A DNA stretch of 64,000 nucleotides from Microcystis viridis FACHB-1342 (lineage in GTDB: Bacteria; Cyanobacteriota; Cyanobacteriia; Cyanobacteriales; Microcystaceae): the NCBI RefSeq assembly GCF_014698335.1, contig NZ_JACJSV010000010.1:1-64000 (forward strand). The letters are read 5' to 3'. This document shows, piece after piece, positions 55,246-63,890 of the stretch. The notes beneath the pieces were generated by a model. That model was not told the origin of the DNA and ran no database searches. It saw nothing but the letters and a program-made list of their open reading frames with translations. Within the stretch, counting starts at the first letter, position 1. Each line of letters begins with the position of its first letter. The position numbers and the translations under genes were made by a program.

Positions 55246-56780
55246 GCGGTTTTGTAGAATTGCCATGTCATAACTAGGGTAAAAATTACTAAAACTAGCC
55301 AAGGAACTAAAATTAAATTGCGTTTATCAGTAAAGAAAAAGGGAAATAAATCGACTCTTTGAATTAATGGTGTAGCTTTAGGAGAATTTGAGCTCTCTAT
55401 ACACCAAGAGGAGGTGAGTAAACAAGTAATGTTACGAAAACGACTACCTAGTCGAAATTCTTGATGGGTTTTGGGAGGAGCAAAGAAAATCATACCTAGA
55501 TTACTGACTTCTGTATTAGAAGATAAACTAACGGAGGCTATTTGAATAATAAAAGCAATAATAAGGGCCGTAATAATTAACCAACGTCTCCAATGAAAAT
55601 TGGATAACAAATACTGAATTAAGAGAGCGATTAGGGGAATCAATAATAGATGAATAGAAGTGACTTGGTAGCGCGCTCCCCATGCAGAGTCTCCATGCCA
55701 AAAATCAAAACGGCTAGTAGCTAAGGTAAAGAGAATAAGATTCAATAAAGCTGTCAATATATAGCCACGAAGATAGGGAGATAATGTTTTCCATACATAA
55801 ACTGTCAACATTAAACAAGGTAGAAGCAGTGGATCGTATATGAAAATGCTTTTAGCTGGAGAAAATAATACTCCTAATATTCCGACCGAAGGGTGATTAA
55901 TCATTGGATAATTATCTGGCAGTTTTGGTAAACCCTCCAAAAAAGGATCGGTATTTATAGTATCAATATCTATTACCCTCAACGTCCAAAATTTTCCAAA
56001 TCTTTGGAAGTTAAAATATTGGTTGATTAACATAACAGGAATAGCACCTAATATCGAAATAGCAAGAGACTGTAATATAGTCAGCCAACTTTTTCTTTTA
56101 TATAGTAAAATACCAAACAAAAATAATAGAGTAGTTGCTATATGAATAATACTGGTGGTTCTAACTAAAAAAGCACAGCCCAAAGCAACTCCACTTAAAT
56201 AAATATTGATAATCTTGTTATTTTTTAGATAATTAAAGATAGCAATATAAGCCAAAATAACAAATAATAAAACTTGATTATTTTGTTGATTATTTTGAGC
56301 ATAATTTAAAACCGTGGTAGTGAGCAACCAAGTCAGGCTAGAAATTGTAGCTATTTTTTCGCTAAATTCTAGCTTAATCAACAAATAGTAAGCTGAAATC
56401 ACCACTGCTATGTTAATGGGGAGAAAAATTAACCAGTTAACAACAAATCTTCGGCTCAACTCTTCGGGAATTCTGGGAATAAGTTGATGTATCGTAGTTC
56501 CTAGCCAATCCCCCGGTAACATTAATAAAGATTGACCTACTTCATAGGTATAATAACGTTTACCATCTCTACCTATAATTCCAATTTTATTGTCCATACG
56601 AGTGAGAGGCTTATGGTTAGTATCTAGTTGAACTTCAGGCTCTCCCGTCCAGATAGTATGGGTTATACTTAAGCGGACTAAAGTATCTGCACGCATGATG
56701 AGACCAGTGTTAATCACCGCCAGCCATAAAAATGTTATTAAACTAATTTTTATGATGTTTCTTTTTGATAAGTTGTTCAT
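55242..56780 (-). CDS. Multi-pass membrane protein, GT-C-like
   Basis: The 512-residue paralogue of 52853-54376. The shared parts are 'VRLSITHTIWTGEPEVQL', 'IGRDGKRYYTYEVGQSLLML', 'SVGILGVLFSPAKSIFIYDP' and 'FDFWHGDSAWGARYQVTS'. The chain is very hydrophobic, with about 12 membrane segments and few charged residues between them. It is probably a glycosyltransferase of the C superfamily or a relative, acting on lipid-linked sugars at the cell envelope. The gene is convergent with the small membrane-protein gene and shares its stop region. It stands alone upstream of a repeat-rich gap. Confidence 0.8.
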   Translation of the reverse strand: MNNLSKRNIIKISLITFLWLAVINTGLIMRADTLVRLSITHTIWTGEPEVQLDTNHKPLTRMDNKIGIIGRDGKRYYTYEVGQSLLMLPGDWLGTTIHQLIPRIPEELSRRFVVNWLIFLPINIAVVISAYYLLIKLEFSEKIATISSLTWLLTTTVLNYAQNNQQNNQVLLFVILAYIAIFNYLKNNKIINIYLSGVALGCAFLVRTTSIIHIATTLLFLFGILLYKRKSWLTILQSLAISILGAIPVMLINQYFNFQRFGKFWTLRVIDIDTINTDPFLEGLPKLPDNYPMINHPSVGILGVLFSPAKSIFIYDPLLLPCLMLTVYVWKTLSPYLRGYILTALLNLILFTLATSRFDFWHGDSAWGARYQVTSIHLLLIPLIALLIQYLLSNFHWRRWLIITALIIAFIIQIASVSLSSNTEVSNLGMIFFAPPKTHQEFRLGSRFRNITCLLTSSWCIESSNSPKATPLIQRVDLFPFFFTDKRNLILVPWLVLVIFTLVMTWQFYKTA

Positions 56781-56891
56781 TTTTTATCTACTCCTGTAAA
56801 ACCATATTGAGGCAGTTGATGTCCTGATAATGTATTTAATCCTTCTCCATACTAACCTAAGTTCGGGATAAGCCGAAACCCTAATTTTATC

Positions 56892-57077
56892 CTAGCCAGT
56901 CAGCCCTATTCTTTCCTGGAATTCAACGACACTACAGCGTGCGTCATCCTGAATGCTGTACTCGCTACCGAAAGCGATTTGTAAGAATAAGATACTGTAC
57001 AAAATGGAGAATACGATGCTGAGACTGAACCAGAAGGTTCTGGAAAGCATCAATTCTCTTAGAGGAGTGAGTTCTAA
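56892..57077 (-). pseudogene. Remnant of a membrane-protein gene, cut by a MITE
   Basis: The minus strand encodes 'LSRTFWFSLSIVFSILYSIL' then 'QIAFGSEYSIQDDARC', which recalls the beginning of a cyanobacterial multi-pass membrane-protein family as I remember it ('SIQDDAR...'). After that the frame soon ends. A MITE begins eight bases further upstream, so any start is lost. Recognition is tentative. Confidence 0.4.
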
Positions 57078-57084
57078 AAAATAC

Positions 57085-57217
57085 GGCTCTTCCGGTTTCT
57101 GTGTGGAAACGAAGCCTATACTGATAGTTTCTTCGGCAAAATAGTCGTAAAAGTCTTTCTCCGTCAACATTTCACGATTCCATAAGCAAAAATTATCACA
57201 CAAAGTCGAGAAGAGCC
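57085..57217. repeat. MITE, GGCTCTTC family B (copy 2) with 7-bp target duplication
   Basis: 133 bp, ends GGCTCTTC / GAAGAGCC, flanked on both sides by AAAATAC (57078-57084 and 57218-57224). It has the same length as the copy at 25235-25367 and is close to it in sequence. Confidence 0.95.
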
Positions 57218-57250
57218 AAAATACGAGTTCTTTGTCTGCATAAATACCTT

Positions 57251-57299
57251 ATTAAAGGTAAAATACTTGTACGTTTTATACAAGTATTTTACCTTTAAT
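57251..57299. repeat. Perfect 21-bp inverted repeat with 7-base loop
   Basis: Arms 57251-57271 and 57279-57299 are exact reverse complements around CGTTTTA; the left arm begins ATTAAAGGTAAAATACTTG. The hairpin is A+T-rich, lacks a following T-run, and lies about 340 bases downstream of the GtrA gene (minus strand). The role is unknown. Confidence 0.9.
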
Positions 57300-57638
57300 A
57301 TGGATACCCGAAGAGCTAGGATGATTGTCGATTTCTTGCTATTTTTAATTTGCCATTAGGATCTAGCCTAAATAATCTTTTAGATGCCCTAGAATTTCAC
57401 TATTTCTAATCATAAAAAATTTCATGGCAATTATAAATAGTAAAGTCAAGAGAAAGTATTATTTCTTGCCATCTATAAGCTTTAGAACCATATTAACTGT
57501 TACTTTATTAGATAAAAGATTGAGGACTAGAGTGATTGTTATTGATGCTTGACATTTGCTTAGTTGATAGGTTGATCAGGAAAAATGGTAATGAATTATC
57601 TGGGAATTTTGATTGCAAAAAAAATTCAATAAAGACCA
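57300..57638. other. A+T-rich gap with no nameable element
   Basis: No open frame of note and no repeat recognised. The stretch precedes the stop of gtrA and follows the long hairpin. Confidence 0.55.
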
Positions 57639-58049
57639 CTATTTTCGATTAAAAGTCCATTTTTTATGGGCAATAAAATTATAAATAGTCATTAGTATAG
57701 TAAGGATTATGTAAGCGGACAAGTACCATACTTTCAACAAATCAACCAAGAAATACATAGCGATAGCGACCGCAAAAGAACTAGAAAGCATGATCCCATG
57801 ATACTTGATTAATTCTCCCAAAATACTTCCAATTTTTATTCGTCCTGTAAATGTATATTTTCGATTCAGATAGAATCCCAATGTATTTACATAGAACATT
57901 TGCACGAAAATCGAGAGAACGTAATGCAATTTTAGGTAATTGGTTAAAAGGTATAGAATTAGTATATTTTGGAATGAACAAAAGACACCCACAAGGCAAA
58001 ACCTAAAAAATGAGCTTCTGAATAAACGATTAACCGCAATAAATTTCAT
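57639..58049 (-). CDS. GtrA family membrane protein
   Basis: The 136-residue product has four membrane helices and the family's look: 'FFRFCLVGVFCSFQNILILY', 'FYVNTLGFYLNRKYTFTGR' (the conserved NF...N.k.TF region), and the end 'IYNFIAHKKWTFNRK'. GtrA proteins help move or use lipid-linked sugars, for example as undecaprenol-glucose flippases in O-antigen modification. It is the last gene of the minus-strand polysaccharide cluster, 17 bases downstream of the GT2 gene, probably in one transcript with it. Confidence 0.9.
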   Translation of the reverse strand: MKFIAVNRLFRSSFFRFCLVGVFCSFQNILILYLLTNYLKLHYVLSIFVQMFYVNTLGFYLNRKYTFTGRIKIGSILGELIKYHGIMLSSSFAVAIAMYFLVDLLKVWYLSAYIILTILMTIYNFIAHKKWTFNRK

Positions 58050-58066
58050 GTTAAACCTAATCGTTA

Positions 58067-59032
58067 CTAAATTATATTAGCTTTTAGTCTAGCAATTATG
58101 CGCTCATGGATGCGCGAATATCGTAAGTATTTGTAAACTCCTAAAAAACCAAGCGAAAAACTCGATAGGAGTAACTTAATTAACTCTAATCGAGAACCTT
58201 TACCATGCGCCATCCTCGCTAAAATAGTATTCACTTGTATTGAGAATTCAGCAAGTGATCGAATTCTTTTTTTTCTGTAAGCTGACACGTCCCATCTATC
58301 TAGACAGTCGTGAGCAACCACATTCAATTGATTATAAAACTCTCCAGTTTTGGAGCTTCTGACAACGGTTTGAGAGCTTGAATGAATGCGGAATGCACTC
58401 AATGGATAAGGATAATAAATGATTTTTTCATCTCGTTTATGAAAAGCGATTTTTAACCAGAGATCCCAGTCGGCTGTATACCAAAGTTTTTCGTTCATTC
58501 CCCCCACCTGTAAAGCAATTTCTCTTTTAAAAATTGGAGCAGGAATGGAGATAAAATTTTGAATCAACAGGCTCTCGATTAAAATATCTCTATCAACATA
58601 TTTTGGAAAAGCTGGTAAAGGACAAGTCCATAAACCTAACTTTTTCCCTCGGTCATTGATAAAGATTGAAGGGTGTAAAAGTAAGTCGGTATCTGGATAA
58701 TTATTAAGGATTTCCTTGATTATTTTTAAACGATTGTTCAACCATAAGTCGTCTTGATGTAATAAACATACATAGTCTCCCGAAGCATTCTGTAAAGCGA
58801 AGTTAGTGTTAGCAACCCAATTGCCTATCCTTTTACGCTCGAAAAGCTTGATAGGAATTTTATCCTCGTAATTTTTGATAATAGATAAAGTTCGATCAGT
58901 AGAGCCATCATCAATGATAATATACTCGACGTTTCTCTCATTTTGTTCAAGGATTGAATTAAGAGTATCCTTTAGATACTGATCTCCATTATAAGTGGGA
59001 ATTAATACGGACAACCAAGGATGAGCATTCAT
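58067..59032 (-). CDS. Family 2 glycosyltransferase
   Basis: The 321-residue enzyme has an N-terminal GT-A domain: 'LSVLIPTYNGDQYLKDTLNS', 'VEYIIIDDGSTDRTL' (sugar-nucleotide Asp), 'VCLLHQDDLW' (metal-binding DXD-like) and 'YTADWDLWLKIAFHKRD' (acceptor-side Asp). It adds a sugar from a nucleotide donor to a growing envelope polysaccharide; the sugar cannot be told. It has no transmembrane segment apart from a mildly hydrophobic tail. It follows a methyltransferase gene by 23 bases. Confidence 0.92.
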   Translation of the reverse strand: MNAHPWLSVLIPTYNGDQYLKDTLNSILEQNERNVEYIIIDDGSTDRTLSIIKNYEDKIPIKLFERKRIGNWVANTNFALQNASGDYVCLLHQDDLWLNNRLKIIKEILNNYPDTDLLLHPSIFINDRGKKLGLWTCPLPAFPKYVDRDILIESLLIQNFISIPAPIFKREIALQVGGMNEKLWYTADWDLWLKIAFHKRDEKIIYYPYPLSAFRIHSSSQTVVRSSKTGEFYNQLNVVAHDCLDRWDVSAYRKKRIRSLAEFSIQVNTILARMAHGKGSRLELIKLLLSSFSLGFLGVYKYLRYSRIHERIIARLKANII

Positions 59033-59055
59033 AAAAACTTTTTGAAATAACAGTA

Positions 59056-59688
59056 TTATGAAGAAATTTTAATCAGAAAAACAATATTGTTTTTCCAAGG
59101 ACGAACGGTAGACTCAAGGATAATCGATTGTTTACCAAAGAGTTTATATATCATATCTCGAAATTGTTCGGTCGTTTTATGCTTGACCTTATCACCAGTA
59201 ATATACAGATCCAATAGATAGCATAAATAATGGATCGGTGAATTATTTTTACGCCAATCCTTGAGAACAATATATCCGTTAGGTTTTAAGGATTTACCAG
59301 CGTAAGTTAAGAATTCTTCATGCATTGACCAAGGAACATGGTGCATAACATCACTAATGACGACTAAATCGACACTTTGGGGGGTTTCTGCAACGAATTC
59401 TTGAATTGATTTTTGTTCAAACCGAACATGATCGAGATTTCCTTGAAACATCCGTCCTACCCTAGGAGTAATATCGATTCCTATAATATGTGAACTAGGA
59501 TAGGCACTCGCTAAAAGTTCAGTTAAAGCACCTTCCCCACAGCCTAACTCTAGAATTATCTCAGGATTAACCCATTTATGGATTTGATGAGTTAAATCAG
59601 CTTGATTAATAAAAATGTTTCGATAAATATCAGAAATTGGTCTTTCCCAAGGACCTAACAAGCTCCGAACAAAAGTTCCTATCGGCAT
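59056..59688 (-). CDS. Class I SAM-dependent methyltransferase
   Basis: The 210-residue enzyme shows motif I 'ILELGCGEGALTELLASAYP', 'IIGIDITPRVG' and 'LVVISDVMHHVPWSMH'. The N-terminus 'MPIGTFVRSLLGPWERPISD' is typical of cyanobacterial and surface-glycan methyltransferases. It may methylate a sugar or lipid intermediate. It is followed by the GT2 gene and preceded by a broken GT2 fragment. Confidence 0.9.
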   Translation of the reverse strand: MPIGTFVRSLLGPWERPISDIYRNIFINQADLTHQIHKWVNPEIILELGCGEGALTELLASAYPSSHIIGIDITPRVGRMFQGNLDHVRFEQKSIQEFVAETPQSVDLVVISDVMHHVPWSMHEEFLTYAGKSLKPNGYIVLKDWRKNNSPIHYLCYLLDLYITGDKVKHKTTEQFRDMIYKLFGKQSIILESTVRPWKNNIVFLIKISS

Positions 59689-59734
59689 AAAAATTAGTTA
59701 ACCCCCTATAAATTTACCTTCGGCTGTTTTCATC

Positions 59735-59862
59735 TTTGTTTTAGTCCCAAAACACTTAAAAAGAAACTGGAAAAAAATCACCTGTGCTACCAAGGCTAAA
59801 GCGGGTACGGAAGGAATGACAATTCTCATGGTCACGGACGTATCTAAGGCTCCATAAAACTG
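59735..59862 (-). pseudogene. C-terminal fragment of the GT2 gene at 60650-61822
   Basis: About 128 bases repeat the last part of that gene (its 60658-60784), for example the block CAAAACACTTAAAAAGAAAC, encoding the final membrane segment in the same orientation. The original stop codon is lost, and the frame runs on as 'LGLKTKMKTAEG'. No other part is left here. Confidence 0.9.
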
Positions 59863-59877
59863 AGTGACGAACCATCT

Positions 59878-60630
59878 TTAGGGTTTTTGAGCGACAGTAA
59901 TCAGTTGAAGTCCTCGAGAAGAAACCAGAAAATCATCTACCCTAAATACAAACTGCAAAAATCGAGAGGTAATCTTACTCACAAATGTTACCTTCGTTTT
60001 CATTACCTTTTCTGGACCGAGAGCAGAAACCATCTGATAATAGATTAACCCTAAAAAAGTCCCCCATCCATAATTCTTTTTGACAGAAAATCCACTATTA
60101 GTTACTAAAGAGGCGAACTCTTTCATTCCAAAACGCCGATAATGACCCGCAACCTCATCCTGTCTAGACCAATAACGCATATTACAAGGTACGGTCAGAA
60201 GGGCGATACCTCCTGGTTTTAATAAAGAGAAAATAATGTTGAGAGCTGCTTCAGGTTCGGGAAGATGCTCGATGACTTCACTACAGATCACTAGATCATA
60301 AGAACAGCGAGGCAATCTTTCAGCAACTTCGTACAAATCTCCTACCTGAATGACATTGCGAATTTCCGGATGGGCGGATTTCTTTCCTTCCTCGGAATAT
60401 TCTATTCCTGACAAGGTAGCTTTTGGATATTTATTTTTAAGTAGGCTTAAAAATGCTCCACGGCCACAACCAAGATCGAGAATACTACAATCTTCCATAG
60501 AAAATTTAGGTAGCTCGCGTAGCATTAAACGATAGCGATTATGGGTAAGAGGTCCTATATCTTGTAGGTTTTGCCATTGCTGCGACCAAAGATGGTCGTA
60601 CATTTCCAAGTCATACTCACTGTTATTCAT
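59878..60630 (-). CDS. SAM-dependent methyltransferase (UbiG/Methyltransf_11 type)
   Basis: The 250-residue enzyme has 'ILDLGCGRGAFLSLLKNKYP' (SAM site), 'DLVICSEVIEHLPEPEAALN' and 'LKPGGIALLTVPCNMRYWSR', followed by 'HYRRFGMKEFASLVTNSGF'. It belongs to the broad class acting on small molecules or sugars. In this cluster it probably decorates a glycan or lipid carrier. Its 3' side is the GT2 fragment; its 5' side is 19 bases from the stop of the intact GT2 gene, so the two are likely co-transcribed. Confidence 0.9.
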   Translation of the reverse strand: MNNSEYDLEMYDHLWSQQWQNLQDIGPLTHNRYRLMLRELPKFSMEDCSILDLGCGRGAFLSLLKNKYPKATLSGIEYSEEGKKSAHPEIRNVIQVGDLYEVAERLPRCSYDLVICSEVIEHLPEPEAALNIIFSLLKPGGIALLTVPCNMRYWSRQDEVAGHYRRFGMKEFASLVTNSGFSVKKNYGWGTFLGLIYYQMVSALGPEKVMKTKVTFVSKITSRFLQFVFRVDDFLVSSRGLQLITVAQKP

Positions 60631-60649
60631 AGTTTAAATGTAAATAGAA

Positions 60650-61822
60650 TTACTTCCGTTTTAGTCCCAAAACACTTAAAAAGAAACTGGAAAAAATCAC
60701 CTGTACTCCCAACCCTAGAGCGGTTACGGAAGGAATGACAATCCGCATGGTCACGGCTGGATCTAAAGCCCCATAAAGTTGTGCATTCCAAGTATATAAA
60801 GCATACACCGAACCGCCTATACCTACTAAAAATAAAATTACGCCAATGATCAATCCCACCTCCAGATTAATATAACGTAAAAATCGTCTTAATTTTCGGT
60901 CTTCTGGTAATAAACCTTCGCTGATAGCAAAAGCTTTTGTAAAGATGGCAAAACTGACGATTTGAAAGCCAATAATCAAAGCTGTGGCTGAATAGAGAAG
61001 GGTGTGAACTCTGGGTTGGGTCATAAACCAAATCGTCGCCACAAATCCCAGAAACATTAAAGCCAGTCCGGGGTAGAGAAACAACCAGCGAGGACTATAC
61101 ATTAAGAGGAATCGGAGATGTCGCCAGCCATCGCGCCAAGTTTTTAGGTGGGGGGGACGACTGCGACCGTCAGGGGATAAAGTGGTTGGTACTTCGGTAA
61201 TTTTCAGACCGTAGAGGGATGCTTTCACCACCATCTCGCTGGCGAATTCCATGCCAGTGGTGCGTAGGTTCAATTGTTCGATCGCCTGTTTACTAAACCC
61301 GCGCAATCCACAGTGAAAATCACCACAGGGGCTGCCAAAAAATAACCGTCCTAACCAAGTCAAGACAGGATTGCCCAGATGCTTATGCAATACTGGCATC
61401 GCCCCTGGTTTAATTCCCCCCTGAAAACGATTGCCCATCACCAAATCGTAACCCTGTCGCAATTTTTCTAGGAAAGGCGAAAGATTAGTAAAGTCATAGC
61501 TATCATCGGCATCCCCGATAATAATGTATTGACCTTTGGCGGCGGCGATCCCCCCCCGCAGGGCGCTACCATAACCCCTTTCTGGGATGGGAACCACCCG
61601 CGCCCCTGAATTAGTGGCAATTTCTTGGGAACCATCGCTACTGCCATTATCGGCGATTAGCACCTCCCCCGCAATTTTGTGTCGTTCCAGATAATCTCGC
61701 GCTTTGCCGATACAGGTGGCCAGGGTTTCCGCCTCGTTGAGACAGGGCATGATGATCGATAATTCTAGAGTAGGTATCTGCTCATTGGCGACGGCATCTG
61801 CCATGACCTGATTTTCTAGCAT
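60650..61822 (-). CDS. Family 2 glycosyltransferase with C-terminal membrane segments
   Basis: The 390-residue enzyme resembles dolichol-phosphate-sugar synthases: 'LSIIMPCLNEAETLATCIGK', 'VLIADNGSSDGSQEIA', 'YIIIGDADDSYDF' (DXD), 'GNRFQGGIKPGAM' and 'GDFHCGLRGFSKQAI'. Four membrane segments follow (about 235-385). It would load a sugar on undecaprenyl phosphate for later use by GT-C enzymes, which fits the neighbouring membrane proteins and GtrA. Starts at ATG 61822 or at the ATG six codons in. Pieces of the same gene lie at 59735 and at the right edge. Confidence 0.93.
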   Translation of the reverse strand: MLENQVMADAVANEQIPTLELSIIMPCLNEAETLATCIGKARDYLERHKIAGEVLIADNGSSDGSQEIATNSGARVVPIPERGYGSALRGGIAAAKGQYIIIGDADDSYDFTNLSPFLEKLRQGYDLVMGNRFQGGIKPGAMPVLHKHLGNPVLTWLGRLFFGSPCGDFHCGLRGFSKQAIEQLNLRTTGMEFASEMVVKASLYGLKITEVPTTLSPDGRSRPPHLKTWRDGWRHLRFLLMYSPRWLFLYPGLALMFLGFVATIWFMTQPRVHTLLYSATALIIGFQIVSFAIFTKAFAISEGLLPEDRKLRRFLRYINLEVGLIIGVILFLVGIGGSVYALYTWNAQLYGALDPAVTMRIVIPSVTALGLGVQVIFSSFFLSVLGLKRK

Positions 61823-62137
61823 AACAATCGCGGTGGAGTCGTTTTGCCCAAGAGTATAACAGGATTATTGACGTTTGTAACAACAAATTTTTGATTGCTC
61901 AATAGTGCTGCCTTAATTGATTGGCTTGTCTTTGTCCCCAATAACCTATAATAAGTGGGCTGTTCATTATCTAGATTTCCGAAGCTATCTTAAGCTAGAC
62001 AGGACCTTCAGCATCCCAACAACGGGGTTTAGATTACGAACAGCTTAGGGCAAAAATTTGGCAACCCAGAGAAAATGATACTGAAAAATTAAAAACTGAA
62101 GTTTATCTTGATTTCAGAGCAATAAACCTTAGCTATA
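61823..62137. other. Gap between two minus-strand genes
   Basis: No gene and no repeat that I can name. It is the promoter side of the GT2 gene at 60650-61822. A TTGACG at 61869-61874 faces the wrong way for it. Confidence 0.5.
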
Positions 62138-63784
62138 TCAAGCTGAAAATCGAAATGACCTTAAAAGTTTAGTTGTAACATATAAGTTTAGAATTGATAG
62201 TGCCGATAGCAATGGATTACTGGGGAATAAATAACGTGAAGCTGCGGGGAAAAATGCCATATCGACTGCAACATACAAAAATAAGCGCAGTAAAATTATA
62301 GATAGGGCAAAAGAAATAATCAATACATATTGATTAAGAAGTTGGGAGTGAACAGGTTTAATCAAGTAATAGACGAATAATATTACAAAAGATATCATTC
62401 CAATAATATTGATGATCTGAATTAAAGGAGTGATCCTGATCTGGTTTAAATAGAAAATAAGGTCTTTATTTAAATCTCGTTGATTAACTAGATAAGTTCG
62501 ACGATGTGCCACTCGATTAAATATTGATCTCATTTCAGGAGTTACTCGAGGATCATCCGTATTTTGTAAGAATCTATTACTGACTCGTGGCAAAAATAAA
62601 TATCCACTCATTTTAGTTAATGAATGAGGAAATTTGTTTAGCCAAAATCCTATATCTATAGGATCAAAAGAGAAAGTTTTCCTGTTAATTATTTGATAGT
62701 TAAATGCCTCTTGCAGTTCAGAATTAATTTGAGTAAAAACTTGATACATACTCCTGTCTTCTGTTAAATTGCTTCTTCTAATTGCTTCTATTGTTGACCA
62801 GTGCACCCAATCAATTGTTACTTCTATATTAGTATCTTTTCCACCGAGTGTAGTAACTTTCCTAGCTAATTCTTCTTCGATTAGAGATTTTACTTGATTC
62901 AACGTTGGACTCACTTGATAAGCCATTTTTAATTGTTTACGACTTATATTGACAAACTCAAAATCATCGATATTTTGACCATCATCTATACTCTGAATCT
63001 GGGAAAAAGTTTCTTTAAAAGCCGATGATTGACCAATGGATAATGCCGGTAATTCTAGAAAAAAAGTATTTAATAAAGTAAAAAATGTAGTAATTAATAA
63101 ACTTATAGCGATGGGAATAATACAAATCGGCAAAGCTTCTCGAATAGCTCTTGCTATATTCATTCTATTTCTTAATACAAGAATAACAAAAACAACTAGG
63201 TAACTCAGCAAGAACACTATCTGCTCTGGACGGGTAATGAATATTATTCCTAAACACAATCCACCAAGGACAGAAAATATTAGTTTCTTCGCTAAATTTT
63301 CTGACATAACAGTTATGATGGTTAAAGCCAAAAGGATATGATATAAGCTAATGGCTATTGTTTCAGTTACAATAGTATTGAAAACCATAAAAGTTGTTAT
63401 ATGAAAAGTTAAAATTGCAAAAACGACTAAGCAGATATATCGAGGGATTTTTAGTAATCTAAAACTAAAAACCAATAAAATATTAGAGATAGTGTAAAAA
63501 ATCTCATGACTAATTCTTAGAGGAAAATTCAGAAAATTAGAAACCATTATAAATATCGGATATCCTGGCATATAATCGATTATTGCCTTAGCTTTATTAG
63601 TAGGGAACCAAATATTCTGATCTGCCATTAACGCATAGAGCAAGCAATCTCTTGGATGCCCTAAAACTTCACTGTTTCTGATTAAAAAAAACTTAATAAT
63701 GATAATTGATAAAATCCCACAAGCAAAGAATAATTTGTTTATATCTTCGGAAAATATTCTCGTCAATAATTGTTTTTTTAGCAT
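62138..63784 (-). CDS. Large membrane protein, GT-C/GT39-like
   Basis: The 548-residue product has about 12 membrane helices and one long soluble loop (about residues 245-440). The first loop after helix 1 reads 'GHPRDCLLYALMADQNIWF', then 'YMPGYPIFIMVSNFL'; an acidic residue in the first loop is the usual catalytic site of GT-C enzymes. This fits a lipid-sugar-dependent transferase or polymerase, but the family cannot be confirmed by eye. Codon and base composition are A+T-rich, like the genes around it. AAT-rich DNA before it gives no strong ribosome-binding site. Confidence 0.75.
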   Translation of the reverse strand: MLKKQLLTRIFSEDINKLFFACGILSIIIIKFFLIRNSEVLGHPRDCLLYALMADQNIWFPTNKAKAIIDYMPGYPIFIMVSNFLNFPLRISHEIFYTISNILLVFSFRLLKIPRYICLVVFAILTFHITTFMVFNTIVTETIAISLYHILLALTIITVMSENLAKKLIFSVLGGLCLGIIFITRPEQIVFLLSYLVVFVILVLRNRMNIARAIREALPICIIPIAISLLITTFFTLLNTFFLELPALSIGQSSAFKETFSQIQSIDDGQNIDDFEFVNISRKQLKMAYQVSPTLNQVKSLIEEELARKVTTLGGKDTNIEVTIDWVHWSTIEAIRRSNLTEDRSMYQVFTQINSELQEAFNYQIINRKTFSFDPIDIGFWLNKFPHSLTKMSGYLFLPRVSNRFLQNTDDPRVTPEMRSIFNRVAHRRTYLVNQRDLNKDLIFYLNQIRITPLIQIINIIGMISFVILFVYYLIKPVHSQLLNQYVLIISFALSIILLRLFLYVAVDMAFFPAASRYLFPSNPLLSALSILNLYVTTKLLRSFRFSA

Positions 63785-63890
63785 AATATTTACCGAATTC
63801 AGATTACTTTGGCAATAACTTGGGTTAGACGATAGTAACTACTATATCGAATAGAGATAAACTGTCCTCACATATTCAAATCCCTCATGA

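Noticed and set aside
56892-57203. Complete 103-residue protein
   Set aside because: Its first third is encoded by a MITE (57085-57217), so only the inner part can be a gene remnant.
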